In this document: positions 32,304-41,684 of the stretch, piece by piece
Layout: the number at the start of each line of letters is the position of its first letter
Numbering within the stretch: position 1 is the stretch's first letter
Source of the DNA: CAVTTH01 sp963737545
Lineage (GTDB): Bacteria > Verrucomicrobiota > Verrucomicrobiia > Chthoniobacterales > UBA10450
Assembly: GCA_963737545.1 (NCBI GenBank)
Contig: CAVTTH010000005.1
Location: 62,001 to 126,000 of the forward strand
Reading direction: 5' to 3'
Length of the DNA stretch: 64,000 nt
Notes under the pieces: generated by a model
Told to the model about the DNA's origin: nothing
Database searches by the model: none
Seen by the model: only the letters and a program-made list of their open reading frames with translations
Made by a program: the position numbers and the translations under genes

Positions 32304-33289
32304 CGCAGATTCTTCCGTCGCGCACGCCCGAGGAACGCGCGCCGGCGGTGGCGACCGCGGTCGCGTTTTTGCGCAGGGGCGATCCCGTGGCGCTGCCGAC
32401 AGAAACTGTTTATGGATTGGCGGCAGACGCTCTCGATGGGATCGCCGTCTCGAAGATTTTCGAGGCGAAGCAGCGCCCGAGCTTCGATCCACTGATCGTT
32501 CATCTGCCTGATCGCAACTGGCTTGAACGGGTCGCGCAAATCCTTGCTGAAGATCGAGAACTAATCCAGAAGTTGATCGATTCTTACTGGCCGGGGCCGC
32601 TCACGTTTGTTCTGCAACGGCAATCAATCGTTCCTGACATCGTCACTGCCGGCTTGGATACAGTCGCGGTTCGAATCAGCGCCCATCCGCTGTTTGCTGA
32701 AATTATTCGCGAATTTGGCGGCCCGCTCGCCGCGCCAAGCGCCAATCGATTTGGGCGAATCAGCCCGACCGAAGCGGCGCATGTGATCGATGAATTGGAT
32801 GGGCGAATCCCGCTGATCATCGACGATGGGCCTACGGAACACGGAATCGAATCGACGATCGTCGCGATTCGAAATGCTCGTATCGAGCTGTTGCGGCGCG
32901 GACCGATCAGCGCGGAAGAGCTTTCGAAATTCGGAAATGTCGTGTCGGCGACCGCGAACAGGTCGAGGCCGGACGCGCCTGGGCAGCTTCCGTCGCATTA
33001 CGCGCCGCGAACGCCGCTCATTATTGTCGACGACTCGCGGTCGTTCGTGGTGCCCGAGCAGGAAAAATGCGGACTTCTCGCGTGGAGTTCCGGTGAAGAA
33101 CCGACGCAATTTGCAGTGGTACGCCGGCTCACCTCGCGTAACGATTTTCGAGAAGCTGCTTCGAATCTATTTCGTTGCCTGCGCGAGTTGGATCACGCAA
33201 ATCTGGATCTGATCGTGGCCGAAAGAATTCCCGAGGAAGGACTCGGCAGCGCAATTATGGATCGGCTGCGGCGGGCAGCGGCCCGGTAG
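32300..33289 (+). CDS. tsaC: Threonylcarbamoyl-AMP synthase (Sua5/YrdC/YwlC type)
   Basis: A 329-residue enzyme that makes threonylcarbamoyl-AMP for the t6A modification of tRNA. The YrdC domain occupies residues 1 to about 205 (LPTETVYGLAADA, AKQRPSFDPLIVH, SANRFGRISPTEA). A C-terminal Sua5 domain follows after the linker APGQLPSHYAPRTP, which makes this the long form. It is coupled to purE by a 4-bp overlap. The 3' end converges on pyrG across an inverted-repeat element. Confidence 0.94.
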   Translation: MTQILPSRTPEERAPAVATAVAFLRRGDPVALPTETVYGLAADALDGIAVSKIFEAKQRPSFDPLIVHLPDRNWLERVAQILAEDRELIQKLIDSYWPGPLTFVLQRQSIVPDIVTAGLDTVAVRISAHPLFAEIIREFGGPLAAPSANRFGRISPTEAAHVIDELDGRIPLIIDDGPTEHGIESTIVAIRNARIELLRRGPISAEELSKFGNVVSATANRSRPDAPGQLPSHYAPRTPLIIVDDSRSFVVPEQEKCGLLAWSSGEEPTQFAVVRRLTSRNDFREAASNLFRCLRELDHANLDLIVAERIPEEGLGSAIMDRLRRAAAR

Positions 33290-33316
33290 AATCAGCCATC
33301 GCCGCTCCAGAAAGGC

Positions 33317-33471
33317 GTCATCCTGAGCCGCAGAGATGGCGAAGGACCTCACCCACTCAGAAGCAGCGCTCAACATTGCGATCGCTCACCACGGAGGGGA
33401 AGACTCTGCAAATGTTGTTCTCCTTCCGTTCAATGAGAGGTCCTTCGCCGTCTGGCGCGGCTCAGGATGAC
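33317..33471. repeat. MITE-like inverted-repeat element, copy 1
   Basis: Imperfect inverted arms of about 37 bp: GTCATCCTGAGCCGCAGAGA at the left (33317 on) continuing as TGGCGAAGGACCTC, and the complement ending in GCGGCTCAGGATGAC at the right (33457-33471). The element lies between the converging tsaC and pyrG genes and fills most of the 210-bp gap. A related copy lies at 35885-35990. No protein is encoded. Confidence 0.75.
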
Positions 33472-33499
33472 CAGGAAACGAGTCGCTCCCGTGTTGTCG

Positions 33500-35098
33500 C
33501 TACCCCTGATGCGCCAGGCAGGCCTGAATAAAGCCTTTGAAGAGGGGGTGGGGCTTGTTTGGTCTGCTCTGGAATTCCGGGTGATATTGGCAGGCCAGGA
33601 AGTACGGATGATCGCGCAACTCGATCAACTCCGCGAGTGAGCCATCCGGTGAAGTTCCCGAAATCGTGAATCCTTTCTCATTCATGCGCTCGCGGTAATT
33701 CATGTTGAATTCGTAACGGTGGCGATGCCTCTCGAGAACTTCGTTATTCCCATATAGTTTTTCCGCGAGGGTGCCGTGGGCAATTTTCGTCGGCCAGGTT
33801 CCCAGCCGCATGCTCGCGCCTTTATTCTGGACGTCGCGTTGTTCTTCCAAAAGGCAGATGACCGGATCGGGTCCATTTGCGTCGAACTCCGTGCTATTCG
33901 CTTTTTCGATTCCACAAACGTTGCGGGCGAACTCGATCGTTGCCACCTGCATCCCGAGACAAAGACCGAGATAGGGAACTTTGTTTTCGCGCGCGAAACG
34001 CGCCGCGCGGATTTTTCCCTCGACCCCGCGCTCGCCGAATCCGCCGGGAATCAGCACCCCGGCCACATCCTTCAGCTGGCCGTCCACGCCATCCTGCAAC
34101 GCTTCCGCATCGATTAGCTTCAAATCGATGCCGCAATCCTGGCTCGCCGCCGCATGAGTGAGCGATTCGTAAATGCTCTTGTACGCGTCCTGCAGATCGA
34201 TGTATTTGCCGACGACGGCGATTTTGACCCGCTTCTTCGGATTGACCACGCGCTCGACAAATTTTCTCCAGTTGGTAAGGTCGGGGGCTGGCGCATCGAT
34301 CTGAAGCAGCTGACAAACGAGTTGATCCAGGCCTTCCGCATGCAGCATCAAAGGCACTTCGTAAATGGTGTGAGCAACATCGCGAGCCTCGATCACCGCC
34401 TGTTGTGAAACGTTGCAGAACATCGAGAGCTTCTGCCGCACTTCTGCATCGAGCGGCTGCTCTGTCCGGCAAATCAAAACCTGCGGCTGCAATCCGATCT
34501 CGCGCAATTTTGCGATGCTTTGCTGGGTCGGTTTCGTTTTCAATTCCCGCGCCGCCTTAATGTACGGGATGAGCGTGACGTGCACGTTCACAACATTTTG
34601 CGGCCCGACTTCGAGGATAAATTGCCGGATCGCTTCCAGAAATGGCAGTCCCTCGATGTCTCCGGTCGTACCGCCAATTTCGGTAATGACAACATCAGCC
34701 GTCTTCGGGTCAGAGATTTCGCGAATCCGATTCTTGATTTCATCCGTCACGTGCGGAATCACCTGCACTGTTTTGCCGAGGTAATCTCCCCGGCGCTCCT
34801 TTAGAATGACGCTTTCGTAGACCTGGCCACTGGTCAGATTGTTATGCCGAGAAAGGACGCAATTCGTGAAGCGTTCGTAGTGACCCAAATCCAGGTCGGT
34901 CTCCGCGCCATCATTCAGCACGTAAACTTCGCCGTGCTGGAACGGGTTCATGGTGCCGGGATCGACGTTGAGATAGGGATCGAACTTCTGGAAGACAACG
35001 CGCAAGCCGCGCAATTCCAGAAGCGTGCCGAGCGCTGCCGCCGCCAGGCCCTTGCCTAACGAACTCACCACTCCGCCGGTCACAAAAATATATTTCAT
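33500..35098 (-). CDS. pyrG: CTP synthase
   Basis: A 532-residue amidotransferase that makes CTP from UTP, ATP and glutamine. The synthase domain begins KYIFVTGGVVSSLGKGLAAA, with the P-loop. The glutaminase domain has the nucleophile Cys in GLCLGMQVA and the His/Glu pair near the C-terminus in YHPEFQSRP. Length is standard. The start overlaps the stop of kdsB by 4 bp; CTP is the co-substrate of KdsB, so the pair is metabolically linked. Confidence 0.97.
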   Translation of the reverse strand: MKYIFVTGGVVSSLGKGLAAAALGTLLELRGLRVVFQKFDPYLNVDPGTMNPFQHGEVYVLNDGAETDLDLGHYERFTNCVLSRHNNLTSGQVYESVILKERRGDYLGKTVQVIPHVTDEIKNRIREISDPKTADVVITEIGGTTGDIEGLPFLEAIRQFILEVGPQNVVNVHVTLIPYIKAARELKTKPTQQSIAKLREIGLQPQVLICRTEQPLDAEVRQKLSMFCNVSQQAVIEARDVAHTIYEVPLMLHAEGLDQLVCQLLQIDAPAPDLTNWRKFVERVVNPKKRVKIAVVGKYIDLQDAYKSIYESLTHAAASQDCGIDLKLIDAEALQDGVDGQLKDVAGVLIPGGFGERGVEGKIRAARFARENKVPYLGLCLGMQVATIEFARNVCGIEKANSTEFDANGPDPVICLLEEQRDVQNKGASMRLGTWPTKIAHGTLAEKLYGNNEVLERHRHRYEFNMNYRERMNEKGFTISGTSPDGSLAELIELRDHPYFLACQYHPEFQSRPNKPHPLFKGFIQACLAHQG

Positions 35099-35847
35099 CG
35101 CTTGCTCAAACGTTTCTTTCGGGCGGCTCGTCGTCTCGCAAAAAGCAACTGCCGCTCAATTGCTTCTGCGTCTTCCGGTGTGTCCACACCGGGCGATCCA
35201 CGCCCGCTAACAACCACCCGAATTCTTACTCCATTCTCCAACGCGCGCAATTGCTCGAGCGATTCCGCCCGCTCCAGCGCCGTCGGTTTCCAACGCACGA
35301 AACGCAGCAAGAGATCCCGCCGGTAGCCATAAATTCCCTGATGCCGGAAATATTTCGCGTCGGGCGGCAGCGTACGCGAAAAGCAAACCGCGTTCTTCTG
35401 CCGATCGAGCACCACTTTCACTTGATGAGGCGAGACGGCCTCCGCCAGACTATTGAAGGGATGCCCGGCCGTGACCATCTCGACACCGCGATCGCTTCTT
35501 AGCACTCGCACCAGCCGGTCGATCAGGCGGGGATCGATCAGTGGCTCGTCTCCCTGAATGTTTATTATGTAATCAAAATCCTTCGTTTTGGCGGCGACCT
35601 CCGCGATCCGATCCGTACCGCTGCGGTGATTCGTCGATGTAAGAGAAACTTCCGCGCCCCAGCTAAATGCAGCCTCGGCAATCCGCATATCATCAGTAGC
35701 AATGATGACGCAATCCAAACTTCTGGCGCGCTGGCTCCGTTCCCAGACGTGGCGCAGCAAAGGCTTGCCAGCGATCAAATGAAGTGGCTTGCCGGGAAAG
35801 CGTGACGAACCCCACCGCGCCGGAATGATGCCGACGGCCTTATTCAT
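35095..35847 (-). CDS. kdsB: CMP-KDO synthetase (3-deoxy-manno-octulosonate cytidylyltransferase)
   Basis: A 250-residue enzyme that activates KDO with CTP for the lipopolysaccharide inner core. The N-terminal motif is IIPARWGSSRFPGKPL, and QGDEPLIDP is the metal/substrate-binding segment near residue 98. The frame opens at 35889, but MNKAVGIIPARW at 35847 is the natural start. It lies directly upstream of pyrG on the same strand. A short basic C-terminal tail (RRRAARKKRLSKR) is unusual. Confidence 0.95.
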   Translation of the reverse strand: MNKAVGIIPARWGSSRFPGKPLHLIAGKPLLRHVWERSQRARSLDCVIIATDDMRIAEAAFSWGAEVSLTSTNHRSGTDRIAEVAAKTKDFDYIINIQGDEPLIDPRLIDRLVRVLRSDRGVEMVTAGHPFNSLAEAVSPHQVKVVLDRQKNAVCFSRTLPPDAKYFRHQGIYGYRRDLLLRFVRWKPTALERAESLEQLRALENGVRIRVVVSGRGSPGVDTPEDAEAIERQLLFARRRAARKKRLSKR

Positions 35848-35884
35848 TCGGTGTGCATTTTGTCTTTTTCGAACATGCGTGCTT

Positions 35885-35990
35885 GTCATCCTGAGCGAAG
35901 CGAACGACCTCTCCCATGCTTGCGATCACACGTCGAGATGCGTGTCCCACAAAGCTCAATGTGAGGTCCCTCGCAAACGCTCGGGCTGAC
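35885..35990. repeat. MITE-like inverted-repeat element, copy 2
   Basis: The left arm GTCATCCTGAGCGAAGCGAA (35885 on), followed by CGACCTC, faces a right arm GAGGTCCCTCGCAAACGCTC ending GGGCTGAC at 35990, its imperfect complement. It shares the outer arm and the AATG(A/T)GAGG segment with copy 1. It occupies the gap between gmhB and kdsB, upstream of the kdsB start. Confidence 0.7.
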
Positions 35991-35998
35991 ATCTGTGG

Positions 35999-36547
35999 TC
36001 ATGGCCTCGCACGCAGGATAATGCTAACGGCTTCACTGAGATCTTGGGCGACGAAATCAGCAGAGCGCGCATCAGCCGTTTCGCCGTAACCTGTGCGAAC
36101 CAAAATCGTTCTCATTCCAGCGCTGCGGCCGCATTCCAGATCACTCACTTTGTCGCCGATGAAAAACGAACTAGCCAGAACGACATCGTGATCTCGCGCA
36201 GCATCGAAGACCATTTTTGGTAACGGCTTGCGACATTCGCAACCGTCATCTGGAGCGTGTGGACAATAATAGGTGGCGTCGATCACATTATCACCGACCC
36301 GCCGTTCGACCTCTGCTGCAACGGCTTGATAGTCCGAATCGGAAAAATAGCCGCGGCCAATTCCGCTTTGATTGCTGATGACGAAAATCCTAAAACCGGC
36401 CTGCCTGACTCGGCGCAAAGCTTCCACCACACCGGGGAGAATCTCGACCTCTTTCGGATCGGAACAATAATCGACGTCGCGCATGATCGTCCCGTCGCGA
36501 TCGAGAAAAATGGCAGGGACGGACAACTTACTCGACGCTCCCGTCAT
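35999..36547 (-). CDS. gmhB: D-glycero-D-manno-heptose 1,7-bisphosphate 7-phosphatase
   Basis: A 182-residue HAD phosphatase of the heptose pathway. The nucleophile motif is FLDRDGTI, motif II is VISNQSGIGRG, and a zinc-binding Cys/His loop is seen in CPHAPDDGCECRKP, typical for GmhB; motif IV is FIGDKVSDLECG. The frame extends upstream to 36715, but the ATG at 36547 gives the correct N-terminus and overlaps the heptose kinase gene by 20 bp. Confidence 0.93.
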   Translation of the reverse strand: MTGASSKLSVPAIFLDRDGTIMRDVDYCSDPKEVEILPGVVEALRRVRQAGFRIFVISNQSGIGRGYFSDSDYQAVAAEVERRVGDNVIDATYYCPHAPDDGCECRKPLPKMVFDAARDHDVVLASSFFIGDKVSDLECGRSAGMRTILVRTGYGETADARSADFVAQDLSEAVSIILRARP

Positions 36548-37541
36548 CCAGAAAACTGGCGTGTAATTCTTCGGGTGTAACAGTCGCAGTCCCGAGTTTG
36601 CCGACGACCACCGCGCTGGCGTGGGTGGCAATTTCCGCCGCCTCGATCGGAGTCGCGTCGCCACAAAGAGCGAGGGTGAAGAGCGCCACCGCCGTGTCGC
36701 CCGCGCCCGAAACATCGAACACCTGACGCGCCTTGGTAGGAATATGATGCGGACTCGCGTTTTGTTGGAAAAGCATCATGCCTTGCTCGCCCAGGGTGAT
36801 AAGCAAATATTGGGTATCCCATTTCTCCAGCAGCGTCCGGCCTACTTGTAAAAGCGCGTGGTCTTCAACCGCGGGGTCAATTGGATCCTGCCACTCCGCG
36901 CCGGCAGCCAGGAATGCTTCGGTGCGGTTCGGTTTTACCACAGTGACATGCCGCCAATTTATCGCGTGCCGTGGATTGGGGTCAGCTGAAACAAGTTTCC
37001 CGGCGGCATGCGCATCTTCACAAATCTGTGAAACCAATTCCGAACTGAGAAATCCCTTGCCATAGTCCTCGAAGATAATGGCATCGATTTCAGGAAGGAG
37101 CTGACGAACTTCCTCGCTCACACGCCTAACCAGATCCGGTCTCGGAGCGGTCAGTTGTTCGCGGTCGACCCGCACCACTTGCTGATTTCGCGCAATAATC
37201 CGCGTCTTTACGATCGTGGGAAAATCGCCGTCTCGGACGACGTTACCCGTGTCGATATTCTGCTCGACCAACAGATCGTGGAGTTTTCGCCCACCCCGAT
37301 CCGTTCCGATCAAGCCAATCACACCGACTCGACGAACGAATTCCCGCAAATTACGCCCGACGTTAGCGGCTCCACCCGGGTAAAAGCTTTCGCCGGTTAC
37401 CTCTACCACGGGCACCGGCGCTTCCGGAGAGATTCGGCCCACCTTCCCCCACACGAATTCATCGAGCATCAGATCGCCTATGACCAGGACCCGTTTTGAA
37501 GAGGCGCGCGAAAGAATTTCTTGTAAACGGGTGGGAGTCAT
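36528..37541 (-). CDS. hldA: D-glycero-beta-D-manno-heptose-7-phosphate kinase
   Basis: A 337-residue PfkB-family kinase corresponding to the N-terminal half of HldE (RfaE domain I). Motifs are VIGDLMLDEFVWGKVGRISP at the N-terminus and DVSGAGDTAVALF with the catalytic Asp near residue 270. The cytidylyltransferase half is absent, so a separate HldC/RfaE2 must exist elsewhere. ATG 37541 is chosen over the upstream ATG at 37565. With gmhB downstream it supplies ADP-heptose precursors for the lipopolysaccharide core. Confidence 0.94.
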   Translation of the reverse strand: MTPTRLQEILSRASSKRVLVIGDLMLDEFVWGKVGRISPEAPVPVVEVTGESFYPGGAANVGRNLREFVRRVGVIGLIGTDRGGRKLHDLLVEQNIDTGNVVRDGDFPTIVKTRIIARNQQVVRVDREQLTAPRPDLVRRVSEEVRQLLPEIDAIIFEDYGKGFLSSELVSQICEDAHAAGKLVSADPNPRHAINWRHVTVVKPNRTEAFLAAGAEWQDPIDPAVEDHALLQVGRTLLEKWDTQYLLITLGEQGMMLFQQNASPHHIPTKARQVFDVSGAGDTAVALFTLALCGDATPIEAAEIATHASAVVVGKLGTATVTPEELHASFLDDGSVE

Positions 37542-37711
37542 TGAGAAAAGTAGGGAGATAAACAAACCTTATGTGATGCCGCCAGTCTGCGAAGTCGATT
37601 CGATTCAGGAGAGTCAAACTTGTCTTACGTCAATTTGTGCACGTCTCACTTCTGTTTAGAGTTACCCACTAATCCTGAATCCAAGAGGGAAATCAACAAT
37701 CGAAGCTTCCG

Positions 37712-38515
37712 ATGATTCCAATTTCAAGATCTCTTAAACTAACCATCGCGATGATCGCGGGCGTGACACTGTACGCCAATGGAGCAGAAGCGCCCCAGCA
37801 CATCGACGTCAACCAGTTCTCAAAAAAGATCGAAGATGTCGTCGTCCCGCTTCCAAACGAAGTCTTCGCGGCCCTAAACAAGCTGGGGGGCGTGAATTGG
37901 AAGGAATACGTTCGCGACAATACCGGGAGCAACTTTACCGAGCGTCCCCGGATTGCTCTTTTGTTGGGAACGGTGATCGCCGACGGTTTTATCGCCGTCC
38001 AGGCGGAGGACGCTCCGGCGGTAAAGGATATCGGGCAGCGCGTCCTCAGCCTCGCGAGGGGAATCGGCGTTGGCAATTCCATCACGCCGCACGCCAAGGC
38101 CATCACGGAGGCGGCCGACAAGCGAAGGTGGGAGAGTGTGCGGCGGGAATTGGACCGCACCCAAAATAGCGTCGAACAGGCGATGAACGAAGTGCACGAC
38201 GAGAAACTGTCGCAGTTGGTCAGTCTCGGGGGCTGGTTGCGCGGTACGGCCGTTCTGACCGCGGTGGTGGACAAACACTTTTCTGCCGACGGTGCCGAAC
38301 TGCTTCATCAGCCTGATCTACTAAGCTATTTCGAGAAGAGGTTGGCGGGAATGCCTGAGTTCAAAATGAAATTGCTCGACGATATTCAGACTGCGCTTGG
38401 CGAGGTTCGACCACTCATCGAGACGGGCGACGCCGGGATCTCGCCGGCTTCGGTAAAGAAAATCAACGAGATCACGACACGTCTGGATGACCAGATTGTT
38501 ACAAAAACTCAATAG
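37712..38515 (+). CDS. Secreted protein of unknown function
   Basis: A 267-residue protein with a signal peptide (SLKLTIAMIAGVTLYANGAEA). The mature part is mostly helical and charged, without cysteines or a known motif: VRRELDRTQNSVEQAMNEVH and IETGDAGISPASVKKINEIT are examples. It probably acts in the periplasm. It is preceded by about 170 bp after the divergent hldA, in which I see no clear promoter, and is followed 11 bp later by another small secreted protein; the two likely form an operon. Confidence 0.75.
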   Translation: MIPISRSLKLTIAMIAGVTLYANGAEAPQHIDVNQFSKKIEDVVVPLPNEVFAALNKLGGVNWKEYVRDNTGSNFTERPRIALLLGTVIADGFIAVQAEDAPAVKDIGQRVLSLARGIGVGNSITPHAKAITEAADKRRWESVRRELDRTQNSVEQAMNEVHDEKLSQLVSLGGWLRGTAVLTAVVDKHFSADGAELLHQPDLLSYFEKRLAGMPEFKMKLLDDIQTALGEVRPLIETGDAGISPASVKKINEITTRLDDQIVTKTQ

Positions 38516-38526
38516 TCTTGATCCAG

Positions 38527-38976
38527 ATGCCCACATACCCCAACAGGACTAAGAGGAGTTTAGCGACTGCGGTGTTGGTCCTCGCTCTCTCGCTGACAAT
38601 TCGTGCTTCGGTTGACGATGCGCAGTCATTTGCGCTGCAGGCGGCGGAGCCGTACGTCAAGGAAGGTTTCCAAGTGAGGGAAGACTACTGGGGAGGGGAC
38701 CTCGGCGTGGGAGAGAAGAAAGCGGTCCGCCAGCAGCTATTCAAAGGAAACGAATATTGGTTTTGGCTCGGAACAGAAGTGGAGAAGGCAAAAGTGTCCG
38801 TGCATATTTACGATTCAGAAGGAGCGCTGACGGAACAGTCGGACAGCTGGCAAAAAGGCCACTTTGCCGCGGCGCACATCGTTCCAAAGACAACCGGCAG
38901 CTACTTCATTATTGTGGACATTGAGGAATCCCCCGAAGAGCGAACACATTGGGCGCTTGTTTACGGCTTCCGTTAG
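38527..38976 (+). CDS. Small secreted protein of unknown function
   Basis: A 149-residue protein with a signal peptide (SLATAVLVLALSLTIRASVDD). The mature domain is beta-rich with several Trp and Tyr residues (FKGNEYWFWLG, KVSVHIYDSEG, SYFIIVDIEES), suggesting a small ligand-binding sandwich. A TTG at 38518 is in frame, but the ATG at 38527 leads directly into the signal sequence. The stop lies within one of the CGTTAGGC octamers. Family not recognised. Confidence 0.75.
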   Translation: MPTYPNRTKRSLATAVLVLALSLTIRASVDDAQSFALQAAEPYVKEGFQVREDYWGGDLGVGEKKAVRQQLFKGNEYWFWLGTEVEKAKVSVHIYDSEGALTEQSDSWQKGHFAAAHIVPKTTGSYFIIVDIEESPEERTHWALVYGFR

Positions 38977-39053
38977 GCCAAGATGTTGCTCTTGCATAGG
39001 AAATGTGATTTCCAGGTCGCCCCCGCGGTTTGGAGATTGCTGCTCCCTGGTCT

Positions 39054-40037
39054 ATGACGGAAACGCGCACATTGCAGTTCGAGAGCGCTCGGGCTCTGCA
39101 ATCTCTCTATGCTAATGACCTCAAGCTTCTGAAGACGCTGGAGGACTCTCTCACTGTCAAAGTGACCACGCGCGAGGGCTGGGTGAAGCTCGAAGGCGAA
39201 CCCAGGCAGCTGGATCGTGCACAAAAGGTCTTCGATCAATTGGAACAGGCCCGGCAAAAAGGAATCGATATCCACAAACATGAATTCAACTACGCTCTCA
39301 ATTCCGTGAGCGAAGCACGCGCAGATGATCTGAGTGATGCGGTGGCGACAAAGATTACGACTTCTCCGCGAAAGCCACCGATTGTCACGCGGACGCTGGG
39401 CCAGAAGAATTACGTTGAGGCGATTCAGTCGCACGATGTTGTCTTCGGCATCGGTCCGGCCGGAACGGGGAAAACTTATCTTGCGGTTGCGATGGCGGTG
39501 GCGGCGCTGAAAAAAGAGCAAGTCACCCGCATTATCCTGACCAGACCAGCCGTAGAAGCGGGGGAAGCACTCGGATTTCTTCCCGGCGATTTGCAGGAGA
39601 AAATCACGCCATACCTTCGCCCTTTGTATGACGCGCTGCACGACATGCTCGAGCCGGAAGAGATCGAGCGTTGTGTCGCGCGCCAGACCATTGAGGTGGC
39701 GCCCCTGGCCTACATGCGCGGCCGCACTTTGAGCAACGCCTTCGTCATCCTCGATGAGGCTCAAAATACCACCACCGAACAGATGTTTATGTTATTGACC
39801 CGGATTGGGGCCAACTCAAAATGCGTCGTTACCGGCGATGTCACCCAGATCGATCTGCCTTCGAACAAGCGCTCCGGTCTGGTGGAAGCGTTGCAGGCCC
39901 TGAAAAATGTGAGCGGGATTTCGACAGTTTACTTCAGCGATCGTGATGTCATCAGACATGCGCTGGTCAGATCGATCATCAACGCCTACCAGCAGCATCG
40001 TTCTCCGGCGAACGCGCCCGCTCCGCCCCGGAAATAA
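39054..40037 (+). CDS. phoH: PhoH family ATPase
   Basis: A 327-residue P-loop protein of the PhoH/YbeZ family, associated with RNA metabolism and ribosome quality control. An N-terminal KH-like region precedes the ATPase, whose Walker A is GPAGTGKTYLAVA near residue 138 and Walker B VILDEAQNTT near residue 238. An earlier TTG start (39030) is possible; ATG 39054 fits the family. It is one base ahead of the 7TM-HD gene. YbeY, the usual neighbour, is missing. Confidence 0.93.
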   Translation: MTETRTLQFESARALQSLYANDLKLLKTLEDSLTVKVTTREGWVKLEGEPRQLDRAQKVFDQLEQARQKGIDIHKHEFNYALNSVSEARADDLSDAVATKITTSPRKPPIVTRTLGQKNYVEAIQSHDVVFGIGPAGTGKTYLAVAMAVAALKKEQVTRIILTRPAVEAGEALGFLPGDLQEKITPYLRPLYDALHDMLEPEEIERCVARQTIEVAPLAYMRGRTLSNAFVILDEAQNTTTEQMFMLLTRIGANSKCVVTGDVTQIDLPSNKRSGLVEALQALKNVSGISTVYFSDRDVIRHALVRSIINAYQQHRSPANAPAPPRK

Positions 40038-40038
40038 T

Positions 40039-41679
40039 ATGTTCGACGCGCTAAAACGCAGCCGTCTCGTGAAGCGTGGTCTGTCCTCGGGCAAGACGCG
40101 CCGGCGGCGTCTGCCTAACGAGCTATTGCGCAAGCTCGAATACGCCTCCTACACAAAGTATCTGATCTTTGTTGCCTTCATTGGTGGCCTTGCGTCTCTC
40201 ATCTTCGGAGGCCAGCAGCCGGAGCCAACCAAGAATTTCGTCATCGCGCTGTTGGTTTTTGTTACGGCTACAACTCAGCTTTGGATCAATCAGCCGAAAA
40301 GTTTTTCGCGCAGTTCGCGCTTGCTTCTGGTTTTCGGAACCATGTTTTTGCAGATCGCGCTGACCAAGGCTTTGCTCCTCCTTTGCAACAGCGGAACGTT
40401 TGGTTTTCTCAAGCCCGAGACCGGCGTGCTGATTGCGCCCTACGCTTTGGCACCCCTGGTGTTAAGCGTTTTGTTAGGCCGCAACCATGGCCTGTACGCG
40501 GCGGTTTTTGTCAGCGTCTGGGGCAGCATCTTGTTTGGAAAAATCGATGCCCCCTTGCTCCTGTCCGGTTGGATCAGCGGTTTCACGGCGGTTTATCTCA
40601 CGCTCCAGGTCCGCAGGCGGAGCAAACTTATCCGCGCCGGCCTTGGCGTTGGGGTCGCGATCTGGGTCCTGGGGCTGACCTTCGGGCAAATCGGACCCAT
40701 CAATTGGTTTGCACCCATGACCAACGATTGGACGATGATCGGAATCCAAAGTGCCCTCGCCTTGGGCAACGGAATTGTCACTGCCATGGTCATCGGCGGT
40801 GCGTTGCCGATTCTGGAACACCTTTTCCGAATCACGACCGACATTTCCTGGCTTGAAGCTTCGGACCTCAATCATCCGTTGCTACGCCGGATGACGATTG
40901 AAGCGCCGGGGACGTATCATCATAGCCTCGTGGTTGCGAATCTCGCGGAAGCGGCCGCCGAAGCTATCGGCGCGAACGCCACTCTCTGCCGCGTTTGTTC
41001 CTATTTTCACGATGTCGGTAAACTCGTGAAGCCGGAATATTTCACCGAGAACATGAACTTCGAACGCAACCCCCACGACGATCTGGCACCGACCATGAGC
41101 GCCCTGATCATTATCGCACACGTGAAAGAAGGCGTGGACCTGGCGTTGAAAAACAAGCTCAATCAACGGATCATCGACATCATCCAGGAGCACCACGGCA
41201 CTTCACTCGTTTACTATTTTTACAAGCGCGCTCTGCAACAGCAGGAAGATGCACGCGCCGGCGGCAAGATCATGAAAATGCGCGAAGATGACATCCCGGA
41301 AGTGCGCGAAGAAAGTTTTCGCTACAACGGTCCGAAACCGCAAACCAAGGAGAGCGCGATCGTTAGCTTGGCCGATACGGTAGAGAGCGCCTCTCGGAGT
41401 CTGGAAAAACCGACCCCGCAGAAGATTGAGCAACTGGTCACGGAGTTGATCGCGCAACGAATCTCCGATAGCCAGCTCGACGAGTGCAATCTGACGCTCG
41501 GTGAGCTGAAGATCATCGCAGAACGATTTCGTTTTACTCTAATGACGATGTTGCACACGCGCATCGCCTACCCGAAACCGGAGAGCAAGACTGCCACACC
41601 ACGCAACGACGTTGTTCGCCCGGACGTGATGGCTGCGACCAAGACGCCGCAGTCGGCTCCGCCCGTTTCTGCGGCTTAG
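40039..41679 (+). CDS. 7TM-HD phosphohydrolase (PgpH-like, c-di-AMP phosphodiesterase family)
   Basis: A 546-residue membrane protein. About seven hydrophobic helices fill residues 35 to 275 (for example YLIFVAFIGGLASLIFGG, WTMIGIQSALALGNGIV), followed by a cytoplasmic HD domain with YHHSLVVANLAEAAAEAIG and the HD pair in CSYFHDVGKLVKPEYF. PgpH proteins hydrolyse c-di-AMP. The large extracellular 7TMR-HDED domain that normally precedes the helices is absent here, so this is a short form. Translationally close to phoH. Confidence 0.9.
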   Translation: MFDALKRSRLVKRGLSSGKTRRRRLPNELLRKLEYASYTKYLIFVAFIGGLASLIFGGQQPEPTKNFVIALLVFVTATTQLWINQPKSFSRSSRLLLVFGTMFLQIALTKALLLLCNSGTFGFLKPETGVLIAPYALAPLVLSVLLGRNHGLYAAVFVSVWGSILFGKIDAPLLLSGWISGFTAVYLTLQVRRRSKLIRAGLGVGVAIWVLGLTFGQIGPINWFAPMTNDWTMIGIQSALALGNGIVTAMVIGGALPILEHLFRITTDISWLEASDLNHPLLRRMTIEAPGTYHHSLVVANLAEAAAEAIGANATLCRVCSYFHDVGKLVKPEYFTENMNFERNPHDDLAPTMSALIIIAHVKEGVDLALKNKLNQRIIDIIQEHHGTSLVYYFYKRALQQQEDARAGGKIMKMREDDIPEVREESFRYNGPKPQTKESAIVSLADTVESASRSLEKPTPQKIEQLVTELIAQRISDSQLDECNLTLGELKIIAERFRFTLMTMLHTRIAYPKPESKTATPRNDVVRPDVMAATKTPQSAPPVSAA

Positions 41680-41684
41680 CAGTC

